From: Pacificispira sp040217575
GTDB lineage: Bacteria > Pseudomonadota > Alphaproteobacteria > UBA8366 > Aestuariispiraceae
Reading direction: 5' to 3'
DNA length: 64,000 nucleotides
NCBI GenBank assembly: GCA_040217575.1
Contig: JAVJPW010000002.1
Span: 806,001-870,000, forward strand
Shown piece after piece: positions 25,164-33,071 of this stretch. Below the pieces are notes generated by a model, which saw only the letters and a list, made by a program, of their open reading frames with translations, had not been told where the DNA came from and did no database searches. A program made the translations under genes and the position numbers. Every line of letters starts with the position of its first letter. Within the stretch, counting starts at the first letter, position 1.

Positions 25164-27522
25164 CAGCCACCCAGGGAGTATCGGAAAACACATTCCACGT
25201 CGTGAGGATAAGAGTCTGTTGGCCGGGCAGGGGCGATTCATCGACGATGTTCCGGAACCTGTGAATACACTGCATCTCGGTTTCGTGATGAGTCCCTATG
25301 CCCATGCGTCGATCCGAGAAATCGATGCTCAGGCGGCCAAAACTCTTCCCGGGGTTGTGGATGTTTTGACCTATGCCGAACTCTCGTCGTTGGCAAATCC
25401 AGTCGAAGTGGAAATTGGAATAGAAGGGTATCGACGAAACAGCAGACCGGTCCTGGCTGCAGACAAGGTTCGGTTCGTAGGAGAGCATGTTGCGGTCGTC
25501 GTGGCGAAGGACCCCTATGCGGCGCAAGACGCGATAGAACTGGTAGAGGTCGACTACGATCCTCTGGGCGCTGCGGTCTCCTTGGAAGAGGCCGGAAACG
25601 GGAGTGCACCGCCCGTACATGACGACATTCCGGGCAATTTGATTTTCGAGCAATCCTTTGCGACGGACGGGTTTGAGGAAATCTTCGAGGCCGAAGAGGT
25701 TCGTGTTTCGGAAACTTTCCGTACAGGCCGAGTCGCCGGTGTGCCGTTGGAGCCACGGGGATGTCTCGCAATCCCGGGTTCGGCAGCCGAAAACCTACAA
25801 TTCTATACGTCGACGCAAATTCCGCACATCGTGAGGACCGGGTTGGCAAAGGTGCTTTCGATACCGGAGCCTTCAATCACGGTAATTACACCGGATGTCG
25901 GTGGTGGATTTGGAACCAAGGCGCAGTTTTATACCGAAGAGGTTGTGGTCGCCGCTCTGGCATTGAAGTACCGCTGCCCTATCAAATGGATTCAGGATCG
26001 CCGCGAGGATCTCCTAACCAGTATCCACGCCCGCGATCATATCTTCCGCTTGGAAGCCGCCGTATCGAGAGAAGGTCGCATCAAGGCGCTAAGGGCGAAT
26101 ATGGTTTCGAATGCGGGGGCGTATTCAAGCTACCCATTCGGGTGCACTTTGGAACCGACCGGAGGGGTGCGAATGGTCATTGGCCCCTACGATATCGCAA
26201 ACTACGCATACGAAGCCCGATCTTATGTGACAAATACCTGCCCATCGGGCGCCTATCGCGGTGTTGCGCAGCCAACCTGTTTCCTCGCGATCGAAGGTCT
26301 GATGGATCGAATTGCGCGAAAGCTAGATCTTGATCCCGCGGTTGTGAGGCAAACAAACGTAATCAAACCGAACCAAATTCCCTACACGAATGTTCTGGGG
26401 ATCAAATACGATAGCGGTAGTCACGAAGCCTGTCTGTTGAAGGCGATGGAAAATGCCGGTTATGCCGACTTGCGTCGCGCTCAGACGGACAACGAAGACC
26501 CCAATGTCTTGCGTGGCATCGGAATATGCTGCTTCACCGAGGTTTCAGGCGCTGGTTCGGTCGGATGGCGCGCGCGTGGGTTAACACGCATACCCGGCTT
26601 CGACACAGCATCGATCAGAGTAGAGCCTTCCGGGAGGGTTTCGCTGCACACGAGCCAAGCCGCTGCGGGGCAGGGACATTACACGACCTTCGCTCAGATC
26701 CTGTCGGATTACCTCGGTGCCAGTTTGGAAGACGTGATCGTGCACGAAGGGGATACGTCTTCGGCACCCTACGGTTCCAATACGTTTGCGAGCAGAAGTG
26801 CCGTCGCGGCCGGTGGCGCGGTCATAAAGGCGGCTGAAGAAATTCGTGAAAAAATCCAGCGTATTGCCGCCTATCTTCTCAATTCGGAGCCAGAGAATAT
26901 CCAGCTGGAGAACAGTATCGCCTTCGACATGCAGGAGCCGGAAAAGTCCATCTCATTCGAGGAAGTCGCTAAAGTCGCCTACTCGATGACGTCCGCATCG
27001 CTGCCGCAAGGGATGGACTTCGGTCTGCAAACCACGAGTTTCTACGACCCGCCTCCTGCGACCTGGCCCAACGGCGTACACATCGCTTCTGTGCGGGTAG
27101 ATAGGAAGACAGGACAGATCGACATCGATAAGTATGTGGTCGTTCACGATTGCGGAACCGTCATCAATCCGATGATCGTCGAGGGACAAGTGCAGGGCGG
27201 CACGGTCCAAGGATTAGGCGAGAGTCTCATGGAACAGATCGTTTACGATGAGGACGGTCAGTTGCTGAATGCGAATCTTCTCGATTATCAGCTTCCAACC
27301 GTGCTCGACGTCCCTGAACTGGAACTCGATCATATCTGCACTCCGGCCGTCGATAACCTTGGCGGATTTAAAGGAGTAGGAGAGGGTGGTGTGATTGGCG
27401 CAGTGCCAGCGTTGACGAACGCGGTCGCGGACGCTCTTGCGCCACTAGGCGTGAACGTAAACCGTCTCCCACTTAGGCCGGCTTCCTTACTTAAGCTGAT
27501 CCGCGACGCCGAGAACACCTAA
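25153..27522 (+). CDS. Molybdenum hydroxylase large subunit (xanthine dehydrogenase family)
   Basis: 789 residues from ATG 25153, which overlaps the small-subunit gene by 11 bp. It binds molybdopterin and hydroxylates the substrate with oxygen from water. Visible motifs are GGGFGTKAQFY, AYRGVAQPT at the active-site loop, AAGQGHYT, and GVGEGGVIGAVPALTNA with the catalytic Glu. The loop lacks the AYRCSFR cysteine of true CO dehydrogenases, so this is a heterocycle or aldehyde hydroxylase. Hydroxylation next to a ring nitrogen would fit the pathway suggested by its neighbours. Confidence 0.9.
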   Translation: MTGSSHPGSIGKHIPRREDKSLLAGQGRFIDDVPEPVNTLHLGFVMSPYAHASIREIDAQAAKTLPGVVDVLTYAELSSLANPVEVEIGIEGYRRNSRPVLAADKVRFVGEHVAVVVAKDPYAAQDAIELVEVDYDPLGAAVSLEEAGNGSAPPVHDDIPGNLIFEQSFATDGFEEIFEAEEVRVSETFRTGRVAGVPLEPRGCLAIPGSAAENLQFYTSTQIPHIVRTGLAKVLSIPEPSITVITPDVGGGFGTKAQFYTEEVVVAALALKYRCPIKWIQDRREDLLTSIHARDHIFRLEAAVSREGRIKALRANMVSNAGAYSSYPFGCTLEPTGGVRMVIGPYDIANYAYEARSYVTNTCPSGAYRGVAQPTCFLAIEGLMDRIARKLDLDPAVVRQTNVIKPNQIPYTNVLGIKYDSGSHEACLLKAMENAGYADLRRAQTDNEDPNVLRGIGICCFTEVSGAGSVGWRARGLTRIPGFDTASIRVEPSGRVSLHTSQAAAGQGHYTTFAQILSDYLGASLEDVIVHEGDTSSAPYGSNTFASRSAVAAGGAVIKAAEEIREKIQRIAAYLLNSEPENIQLENSIAFDMQEPEKSISFEEVAKVAYSMTSASLPQGMDFGLQTTSFYDPPPATWPNGVHIASVRVDRKTGQIDIDKYVVVHDCGTVINPMIVEGQVQGGTVQGLGESLMEQIVYDEDGQLLNANLLDYQLPTVLDVPELELDHICTPAVDNLGGFKGVGEGGVIGAVPALTNAVADALAPLGVNVNRLPLRPASLLKLIRDAENT

Positions 27523-27552
27523 CAAAACTTAACACTGATCTGGAGAGTTCAG

Positions 27553-28008
27553 ATGAATCTGTCTGGCGAACACATCGTGCCTGCCCCAAAGAAAGTCGTT
27601 TGGGATGCCGTAACCGATCCAACGGTTCTGTGTAAGATCATTCCCGGTTGTCAGGAATTGTCGCAGACGTCCGAGGCGGAATACGAGGCCGTTGCCCAGG
27701 TCAAGGTCGGTCCGCTGAAAGCAAGATTCAAGGGAACCGTGAGATTGACCGATATCGAGGCGCCGGATCGGTGCCGGATTATCGGCGAAGGTCAAGGCGG
27801 CGCCGCGGGATTTGCGTCAGGGAGCGCCTATCTTCAGTTGGAGGAGCGTGATGGGGTAACGATCGTTCGGTACGATGCCGATGCATCTATTGGCGGAAAG
27901 CTCGCCCAGATCGGTTCACGCATCGTGAGCGGTGTCGCCGAAAAGCTCACACTGAAATTTTTCGAAAACCTTTCAGACCATTTCGAGGTCGCCAAAGAGC
28001 CTGCCTGA
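27553..28008 (+). CDS. CoxG-like SRPBCC protein
   Basis: 151 residues. The family features MNLSGEHIVPAPKKVVWDAV at the start and the KVGPLKARFKGTV strand pair are clear. CoxG-type proteins accompany CO dehydrogenase-type molybdenum enzymes and are thought to help membrane recruitment or maturation. The C-terminal membrane-recruiting tail found in some CoxG proteins is absent. GGAG precedes the start. It sits 30 bp after the large-subunit gene in the same operon. Confidence 0.85.
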   Translation: MNLSGEHIVPAPKKVVWDAVTDPTVLCKIIPGCQELSQTSEAEYEAVAQVKVGPLKARFKGTVRLTDIEAPDRCRIIGEGQGGAAGFASGSAYLQLEERDGVTIVRYDADASIGGKLAQIGSRIVSGVAEKLTLKFFENLSDHFEVAKEPA

Positions 28009-28070
28009 CGCGGTGGACACTGATGTCGGAGAGCTCTTTGTCTCCTTGGAAATAGCAAGAGAATCTAACG

Positions 28071-28577
28071 ATGAGCACTGTTGAACTAACGATATTGGTT
28101 GCGACGATGACTGGGACCGCCGAATTGCTCGCAGAGGATCTGGCGGAAGAGAACGAAGACCTGTGCTCGGCGCAGGTCCGGCTTCTTGAAGACATTGAGG
28201 TCGCGGATTTGGAAGATCTGAGTCAAGTGCTCCTTGTCTCGAGTACATATGGAACTGGAGAAGTTCCCGAGCCTTCTAAAGAACTCTTTAACAATCTGGA
28301 TGAGCAACGGCCAAACCTCAATGGACTTCTTTATGGGGTGATTTCACTTGGGGATCGAACCTATCCCAAGACCTTCGCACGCGGCGGGCAGTTGTGGGAT
28401 GAGCTGCTTTTGAAATGTAACGCGTGCAGGGTCGGAGACGTGCTTTGCTTGGATGCATCCTCTGGCGAGGATCCTTTGGACGCGTCTTCTCATTGGTTTA
28501 AAAAGTGGCTTGTAGCTCTTGAAGAGCGGCTGTCATCAGGCAGATTAGATAAGACATTGCGTCGAGCATCGTCCTAG
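28071..28577 (+). CDS. Flavodoxin-like electron-transfer protein
   Basis: 168 residues with the FMN phosphate loop ATMTGTAE near the N-terminus, the 60s-loop SSTYGTGEVP and the 90s-loop SLGDRTYPKTFARGG. The extended C-terminus resembles MioC/long flavodoxins. It is directly followed (5 bp) by an FprA-type NADPH reductase gene. Together they probably form an NADPH-reductase-flavodoxin chain. The likely acceptor is the Rieske oxygenase of the same operon, which has no ferredoxin gene of its own. Confidence 0.85.
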   Translation: MSTVELTILVATMTGTAELLAEDLAEENEDLCSAQVRLLEDIEVADLEDLSQVLLVSSTYGTGEVPEPSKELFNNLDEQRPNLNGLLYGVISLGDRTYPKTFARGGQLWDELLLKCNACRVGDVLCLDASSGEDPLDASSHWFKKWLVALEERLSSGRLDKTLRRASS

Positions 28578-28582
28578 TTCCA

Positions 28583-29854
28583 ATGAAGCACCGCGTGGCG
28601 ATTGTTGGTAGTGGTCCTGCCGGTTTCTTTTTAGCCGACGCTCTTTCCAAGGACGGAGAGATTGATGTCCATCTCTTCGAGAAACTTCCGTATCCATTTG
28701 GGCTGATCCGATACGGTGTCGCGCCGGATCACCAGGGTACAAAGGCCGTAACCCGTGTGCTCAGCCGTGTCGCCAAACGCGCGAATGTTCGCTTCTTCGG
28801 CGGGGTGGAGGTTGGGAAGAGAGTCTCGATTGAAGACCTTCTACGGTCCTATTCGGTGGTGGTTCTGGCGACCGGCGCAACTGTTGGGCGGAAGCTAGAT
28901 TTCGACGGTGCCAATATTCGTCCCCAAAACACGACGGCGTTCGACCTCGTGAGATCAATCAACGGACACCCGGACTATGCGGAGTTGTGTCTCCCAAACC
29001 AAGTTAAGTCCGTTGCGGTTTTCGGCGGTGGCAACGTTGCTTTGGACTGTGTCCGCCTGATTTGCCTGCCGCTGCAAACGCTTCGGACCACGGACGCGAG
29101 TAGAGCTTTTATTGAATGGCGGTCAAAACAGCGCGTTAAGCAGGTTGTCATGGTAATGCGTGGGGACGCTTCCAGCGCAAAGTTTTCACCGGATATGTTC
29201 TCGGAGCTAAAGAGATTGGACGGAATCGGCCTACGCATCGAAGGGTCACCGGAAGCACTGTCTTTTCCGCACAAATGCAATCCATTGTCCGAGATTTTTT
29301 CTATTCTCTCAGAGTCGGAAAGAGAAAATGCTGATGTGGATGTGGTGCTTTTGTTTGGACACAAGCCTGTCTCATTTTCAGGTCGTCACCTCCGCCTTTT
29401 GGACGGAAAAGGGCTCGCGACTGGGGTTGGCGCAGATATGATCGTCCACGCGGTCGGTCAGACGTCTGTTCCCTTTCCTGGCGTGCCATTCGACGCGCGG
29501 GACGCAAAAATCCCGAACCGAAACGGTTGGGTTACTGGGCTTGATCGGTGCTATACTGTGGGATGGGCTTCGGGGAGTGCCCGCCTCGCGATTCCTGATT
29601 GCCGTTCTCTGGCAAGGCATGCCGCAAGCGAAATAATGGGGGCTCTCTCTCAGATGGAGCCCTCGAGCATGGACCCTAGTTTGTACGAAGAGGTTGAATC
29701 TATAAGGCATTTTGCATGGGCGGACTGGGAACGCTACGATTCTAGCGAACTCGAATTAGGGAAACGCGCGGGAGCGTGCAGGGTCAAACTGAGAAGTTAT
29801 TCTCCGTGCGAGGAATTGGAAGGTATGGAACTCGGCAATAGGCCCTCCAATTAG
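28583..29854 (+). CDS. FprA/adrenodoxin reductase-type ferredoxin (flavodoxin)-NADP+ reductase
   Basis: 423 residues. FAD is bound by VAIVGSGPAGFFLADAL at the N-terminus. The family motif PFGLIRYGVAPDHQGTK follows, and a second dinucleotide fold is at VFGGGNVALDC. It would move electrons from NADPH to the flavodoxin encoded just upstream. The last ~70 residues (ELELGKRAGACRVKLRSY) match the family's C-terminal regulatory tail. Its stop overlaps the convergent IclR gene by 4 bp, so the two transcripts meet tail to tail. Confidence 0.88.
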   Translation: MKHRVAIVGSGPAGFFLADALSKDGEIDVHLFEKLPYPFGLIRYGVAPDHQGTKAVTRVLSRVAKRANVRFFGGVEVGKRVSIEDLLRSYSVVVLATGATVGRKLDFDGANIRPQNTTAFDLVRSINGHPDYAELCLPNQVKSVAVFGGGNVALDCVRLICLPLQTLRTTDASRAFIEWRSKQRVKQVVMVMRGDASSAKFSPDMFSELKRLDGIGLRIEGSPEALSFPHKCNPLSEIFSILSESERENADVDVVLLFGHKPVSFSGRHLRLLDGKGLATGVGADMIVHAVGQTSVPFPGVPFDARDAKIPNRNGWVTGLDRCYTVGWASGSARLAIPDCRSLARHAASEIMGALSQMEPSSMDPSLYEEVESIRHFAWADWERYDSSELELGKRAGACRVKLRSYSPCEELEGMELGNRPSN

Positions 29855-30723
29855 TCGACCTTTTTCCCGCGATAACCCAATTTTTCCGACACTTTTAAAG
29901 CCGCTGCCAGGACCGCGTCTTCGATCGCTACTCCTTGCACGACATGGCTGTCTTGAGACATGTGAATCTCTGCGATAACCGCTGAAATTCTGTTGTCGCT
30001 GTTAAAGACTGGCGCCCCTATCGCATTGAGGCCGGGCAACAGATCGCCAGATGTCGTAGCCAGACCGGACTGACGGACGTCTGAGGCAATTGTCCGAACC
30101 GCGGTCTTGGTTAGCTTTTTTCCATCTGGACCGCGTTTGCGGCTCTCGAGGACCTTCGATAGCAGTGAGGATGTCGTTTTTTCCGGCAGATGTGCAAGGA
30201 ACAGTTTTCCGCTTGCGCTGTCCGCCAACGGAAGAACAGATCCCACCCGAAGATTGCAGGCCACGATCTCGCTCGCATCACTCCAGGATACGATAATTGG
30301 GCCTGCGTCACTCCAAACGGAAACGAGAACAGTGCGATCGAGACGCTCAGAGAGACGTTTGGCTTCGTCGACGGTTTCCTGAATTGGGTCCATGCGGCTC
30401 ATCGCTGCAAACCCAAGTTTCAAAGCCATCGGTCCTAGATCGTAACAGCCAGTATCGGGTCGTTGAGTGACCAAGCCGCATTCAAGAAACGAAACGAGAT
30501 ACCTCCGAGCCTTTGCCGGATGCATTTCCGCAAGCTTCGAGAGGTCCCGAAGCTGGAGGGGTTTCGTTGCCTCGGAAAGTACGTCGAGTAGGACTGTGCC
30601 AACTGTGATTGACTGAACACTTCGGCGCCTGGCGGCTCCATCTATTTCTTCGTCGTCTTCCAAATCGAGCTCTTTCTGCCGCTGGCAAATTCCAAAAAAT
30701 TTACTCATGCCTTCACAAACCAT
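29851..30723 (-). CDS. IclR-family transcriptional regulator
   Basis: About 290 residues. A polar, acidic leader of some 35 residues precedes the winged helix-turn-helix (SITVGTVLLDVLSEATKPLQ, then LRDLSKLAEMHPAKARRYLV). The effector domain follows (VGSVLPLADSASGKLFLAHL, SGLATTSGDLLPGLNAIGAP). The start is uncertain: ATG 30723 or the in-frame ATG 30708. It is divergent from the amidase-isomerase-amidase operon, and the shared spacer carries two candidate operators. It is the likely regulator of the whole 16.6-34.4 kb cluster, sensing the substrate or an intermediate. Confidence 0.88.
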   Translation of the reverse strand: MVCEGMSKFFGICQRQKELDLEDDEEIDGAARRRSVQSITVGTVLLDVLSEATKPLQLRDLSKLAEMHPAKARRYLVSFLECGLVTQRPDTGCYDLGPMALKLGFAAMSRMDPIQETVDEAKRLSERLDRTVLVSVWSDAGPIIVSWSDASEIVACNLRVGSVLPLADSASGKLFLAHLPEKTTSSLLSKVLESRKRGPDGKKLTKTAVRTIASDVRQSGLATTSGDLLPGLNAIGAPVFNSDNRISAVIAEIHMSQDSHVVQGVAIEDAVLAAALKVSEKLGYRGKKVD

Positions 30724-30826
30724 AGGACCATGGAAGCGTCTCCTTTTCTAGCGTTTTACGCGCGTGGCGTATTCTTCAAGGAGAAACCGTCGAGTCAAAT
30801 TTCGCTTGCACCTTAGAGCATCAAAT

Positions 30827-30862
30827 ATTACGATATGCGTAATAAATTACGAAATACGTATA
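30827..30862 (+). promoter_or_regulatory. Tandem inverted-repeat sites, candidate IclR operator between iclR-type and amidase genes
   Basis: ATTACG-ATATG-CGTAAT at 30827 is a perfect inverted repeat of ATTACG with a 5-bp gap. ATTACG-AAATA-CGTATA at 30846 is a near copy starting 19 bp later. TACAAT at 30861-30866 overlaps the second site and could be a -10 for the amidase operon. The position next to the IclR gene makes it the best reference for the motif shared with 16553 and 21407. Confidence 0.68.
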
Positions 30863-30883
30863 CAATTGACGATGGGGTGAGGC

Positions 30884-32314
30884 ATGAATGCCAACGCATA
30901 TTTCTTGAGTTTGGACGAACTCCGGCAAGCGTACGGCTCTGGCGAAACAACCCCGCTTGAAGTGACGGAAGGTATCCTCGATCGTGCGAAACGCTTGAAC
31001 CCGTCCCTAAATTGCTTTCGCGAAATCACGGAAGATATGGCGCGACGACAAGCGCGTGCCGCGACCGAACGCTGGAAAAGCGGTCGGCCCAGCGGGTTGT
31101 TGGACGGTGTACCGATTTCAGTGAAAGACACTCTGATGCTAAAAGGGGTGGCTTTCCGAAGAGGATCTCTCGCTACTCCAGACACACCGTCGGAGCAAAG
31201 CGCGCCGGTTGTAGACCGTGCTCTCGACCAAGGTGCCGTCGTTGTTGGAATTACTACGACGCCGGAATTCGGTGTGGGTCCGATTACCATCAGCCCGTTA
31301 ACGGGCGTTACTCGAAATCCGTGGGACCTCACGAAGAACTCGGGCGGTTCCAGTGGCGGCGCGGCGGCGAGCGTCGCTGCTGGCCTATCATATGTAGCGC
31401 TCGCGACGGACGCAGGCGGGTCGACACGAATACCGGCGGGGTTCTGTGGTGTTGTTGGATTGAAACCGACCGGCGGGCGTATTCCGACCTATCCGCCGAA
31501 TGTAGCGGGGGCATTGTCTTCCCCAGGTATTATTGGCCGCTCGGTAGATGACGTTCGACAAGTTTTGCCGACCCTGGCAATTCCGGACAGTAGAGACGCC
31601 GATTCCATGGCGGCGCCTTCCACTGGATCGAGTGACTTCTCTTGTGACGCCACAAAGAGTCTGCGTGTGGCCGTTTCGCTAGACCTGGGATATGCACTGC
31701 GTGTTTCCCGGGAAATTGCGAACTGTGTGAAGGACGCGATTGGACGTGTGGACGAAAGCGGGCTGTCGATCACAACCGTCGATCCGCCCATTTCGAACCC
31801 GATTGAAATCTTCAATACGCTTTTTAGGGCTGGGTTCGCGTATTCACTGCGAAACTTCACTGAAGAACAGCTGGATGTAATCGGCGACACACTTCGTGCG
31901 ACTGTCGAGAAGGGCAAGAAAATTGGCCTCCACCCGTACCTCCAAGCTCACGACGAAAGGCGAAAACTTGCTGCCAAATTTGCAGAATTCTTCGAGAGCT
32001 ACGATGCCCTTGTGACACCGATGACCAGTGTGACGGCGTTTGACGCTGAGCGCTGGGTCCCTGAAGAGTTTGAGGATATGGAGGATCCGCGGTCGTGGAC
32101 GCCGTTCGGCTATCCAGTGAACCTAATCCAGTGTCCGGCGATTACGATACCCTGTGCGCTATCGAGCGCAGGATTGCCCATCGCTTTGCAGGTTATCGGG
32201 CCACGCTTCGGCGAGGCGCAAGTCCTTAGTGTAGCGAAGCGGATCGAGTCCTCGATTCAGGCACTTCCGCCCATTCCCCCGTCTATCGAAGAGTTAGAGC
32301 AGGTCGCGCAATGA
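30884..32314 (+). CDS. Amidase-signature-family amidohydrolase (first of two)
   Basis: 476 residues. The Ser-cisSer-Lys triad is visible: Lys81 in SVKDT, Ser156/157 in GGSSGG and Ser180 in GGSTRIPAG. The GGTGAGG-type ribosome site lies just upstream of ATG 30884. It overlaps the maleate isomerase gene by 4 bp. In the proposed pathway it could remove the formyl or amide nitrogen from a ring-opened product such as N-formylmaleamate or maleamate. That role is inferred from position. The family is broad, and uptake-linked amide hydrolysis is another option. Confidence 0.85.
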   Translation: MNANAYFLSLDELRQAYGSGETTPLEVTEGILDRAKRLNPSLNCFREITEDMARRQARAATERWKSGRPSGLLDGVPISVKDTLMLKGVAFRRGSLATPDTPSEQSAPVVDRALDQGAVVVGITTTPEFGVGPITISPLTGVTRNPWDLTKNSGGSSGGAAASVAAGLSYVALATDAGGSTRIPAGFCGVVGLKPTGGRIPTYPPNVAGALSSPGIIGRSVDDVRQVLPTLAIPDSRDADSMAAPSTGSSDFSCDATKSLRVAVSLDLGYALRVSREIANCVKDAIGRVDESGLSITTVDPPISNPIEIFNTLFRAGFAYSLRNFTEEQLDVIGDTLRATVEKGKKIGLHPYLQAHDERRKLAAKFAEFFESYDALVTPMTSVTAFDAERWVPEEFEDMEDPRSWTPFGYPVNLIQCPAITIPCALSSAGLPIALQVIGPRFGEAQVLSVAKRIESSIQALPPIPPSIEELEQVAQ

Positions 32315-33069
32315 GCACCAAATCCACCTATCGAATCGGTCAAATCGTTCCCAGCTCCAACATCACGATGGAAACCGAGATTCCAGCGATGCTGCGCGCC
32401 CGTGAACAGGTCGCACCGGAAAGATTTACCTTCCATTCCAGCCGAATGCGGATGAAGAAAGTAACCAAGGAAGAGCTTAAAGCGATGGATGATGAATCCG
32501 TCCGCTGCGCCGAAGAACTGGCCGATGCTCGAGTAGACGTCATGGGGTACGCCTGTCTGGTCGCGATCATGAGCCTGGGTTTTGGGTATCATCGGTCTTC
32601 ACAACAAAAACTAAGCGACGCTATCTCCGGTGCGTCGCCCGAGACGCGTGTGGTCAACAGTGCCGGTTCACTCATCAATGGACTGAACACGCTCGGTGCA
32701 AAGCGGGTCAGTGTCCTGACACCCTACATGAAGCCTTTGACGGGGATGGTATGTGACTATATCGAAAACGAGGGGATCGAAGTCGTCGATCGTGTGTCGC
32801 TCGAAATTTCCGACAACATCGCTGTTGGTGAACGCGATCCGAATGCGGTGCTTCCTCTCTTAGACACAGTGGAAACGAAGAACGTGGATGTCATCGTTCT
32901 CTCCGCATGTGTCCAGATGCCATCTCTCCGCGCCATTGAGGAAGCGCAGCGGATAACTGGAAAACCGGTGGTGTCCGCCGCTTCTTGCACGGTTCATGCG
33001 ATGTTAAAGGAACTGCGTTTGACACCGCTCGTTCCAAATGCCGGCGAGTTGCTGAATGGAACCTACTAG
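32311..33069 (+). CDS. Maleate cis-trans isomerase (Asp/Glu racemase superfamily)
   Basis: 252 residues, ATGA-coupled to the amidase before it. The start YRIGQIVPSSNITMETEIPA is typical of NicE/MaiA-type maleate isomerases. The two catalytic cysteines are seen as Cys82 in GYACLVA and Cys200 in VLSACVQMPSL. The reaction converts maleate to fumarate, which enters the citric acid cycle. It is the last step of aerobic nicotinate-type degradation and strongly supports a maleate-yielding ring-cleavage pathway here. Confidence 0.88.
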   Translation: MSTKSTYRIGQIVPSSNITMETEIPAMLRAREQVAPERFTFHSSRMRMKKVTKEELKAMDDESVRCAEELADARVDVMGYACLVAIMSLGFGYHRSSQQKLSDAISGASPETRVVNSAGSLINGLNTLGAKRVSVLTPYMKPLTGMVCDYIENEGIEVVDRVSLEISDNIAVGERDPNAVLPLLDTVETKNVDVIVLSACVQMPSLRAIEEAQRITGKPVVSAASCTVHAMLKELRLTPLVPNAGELLNGTY

Positions 33070-33071
33070 CC

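Noticed and set aside
25153..27522. True CO dehydrogenase large subunit
   Set aside because: The active-site loop reads AYRGVAQ and lacks the CSFR cysteine that coordinates copper in form I CO dehydrogenase.
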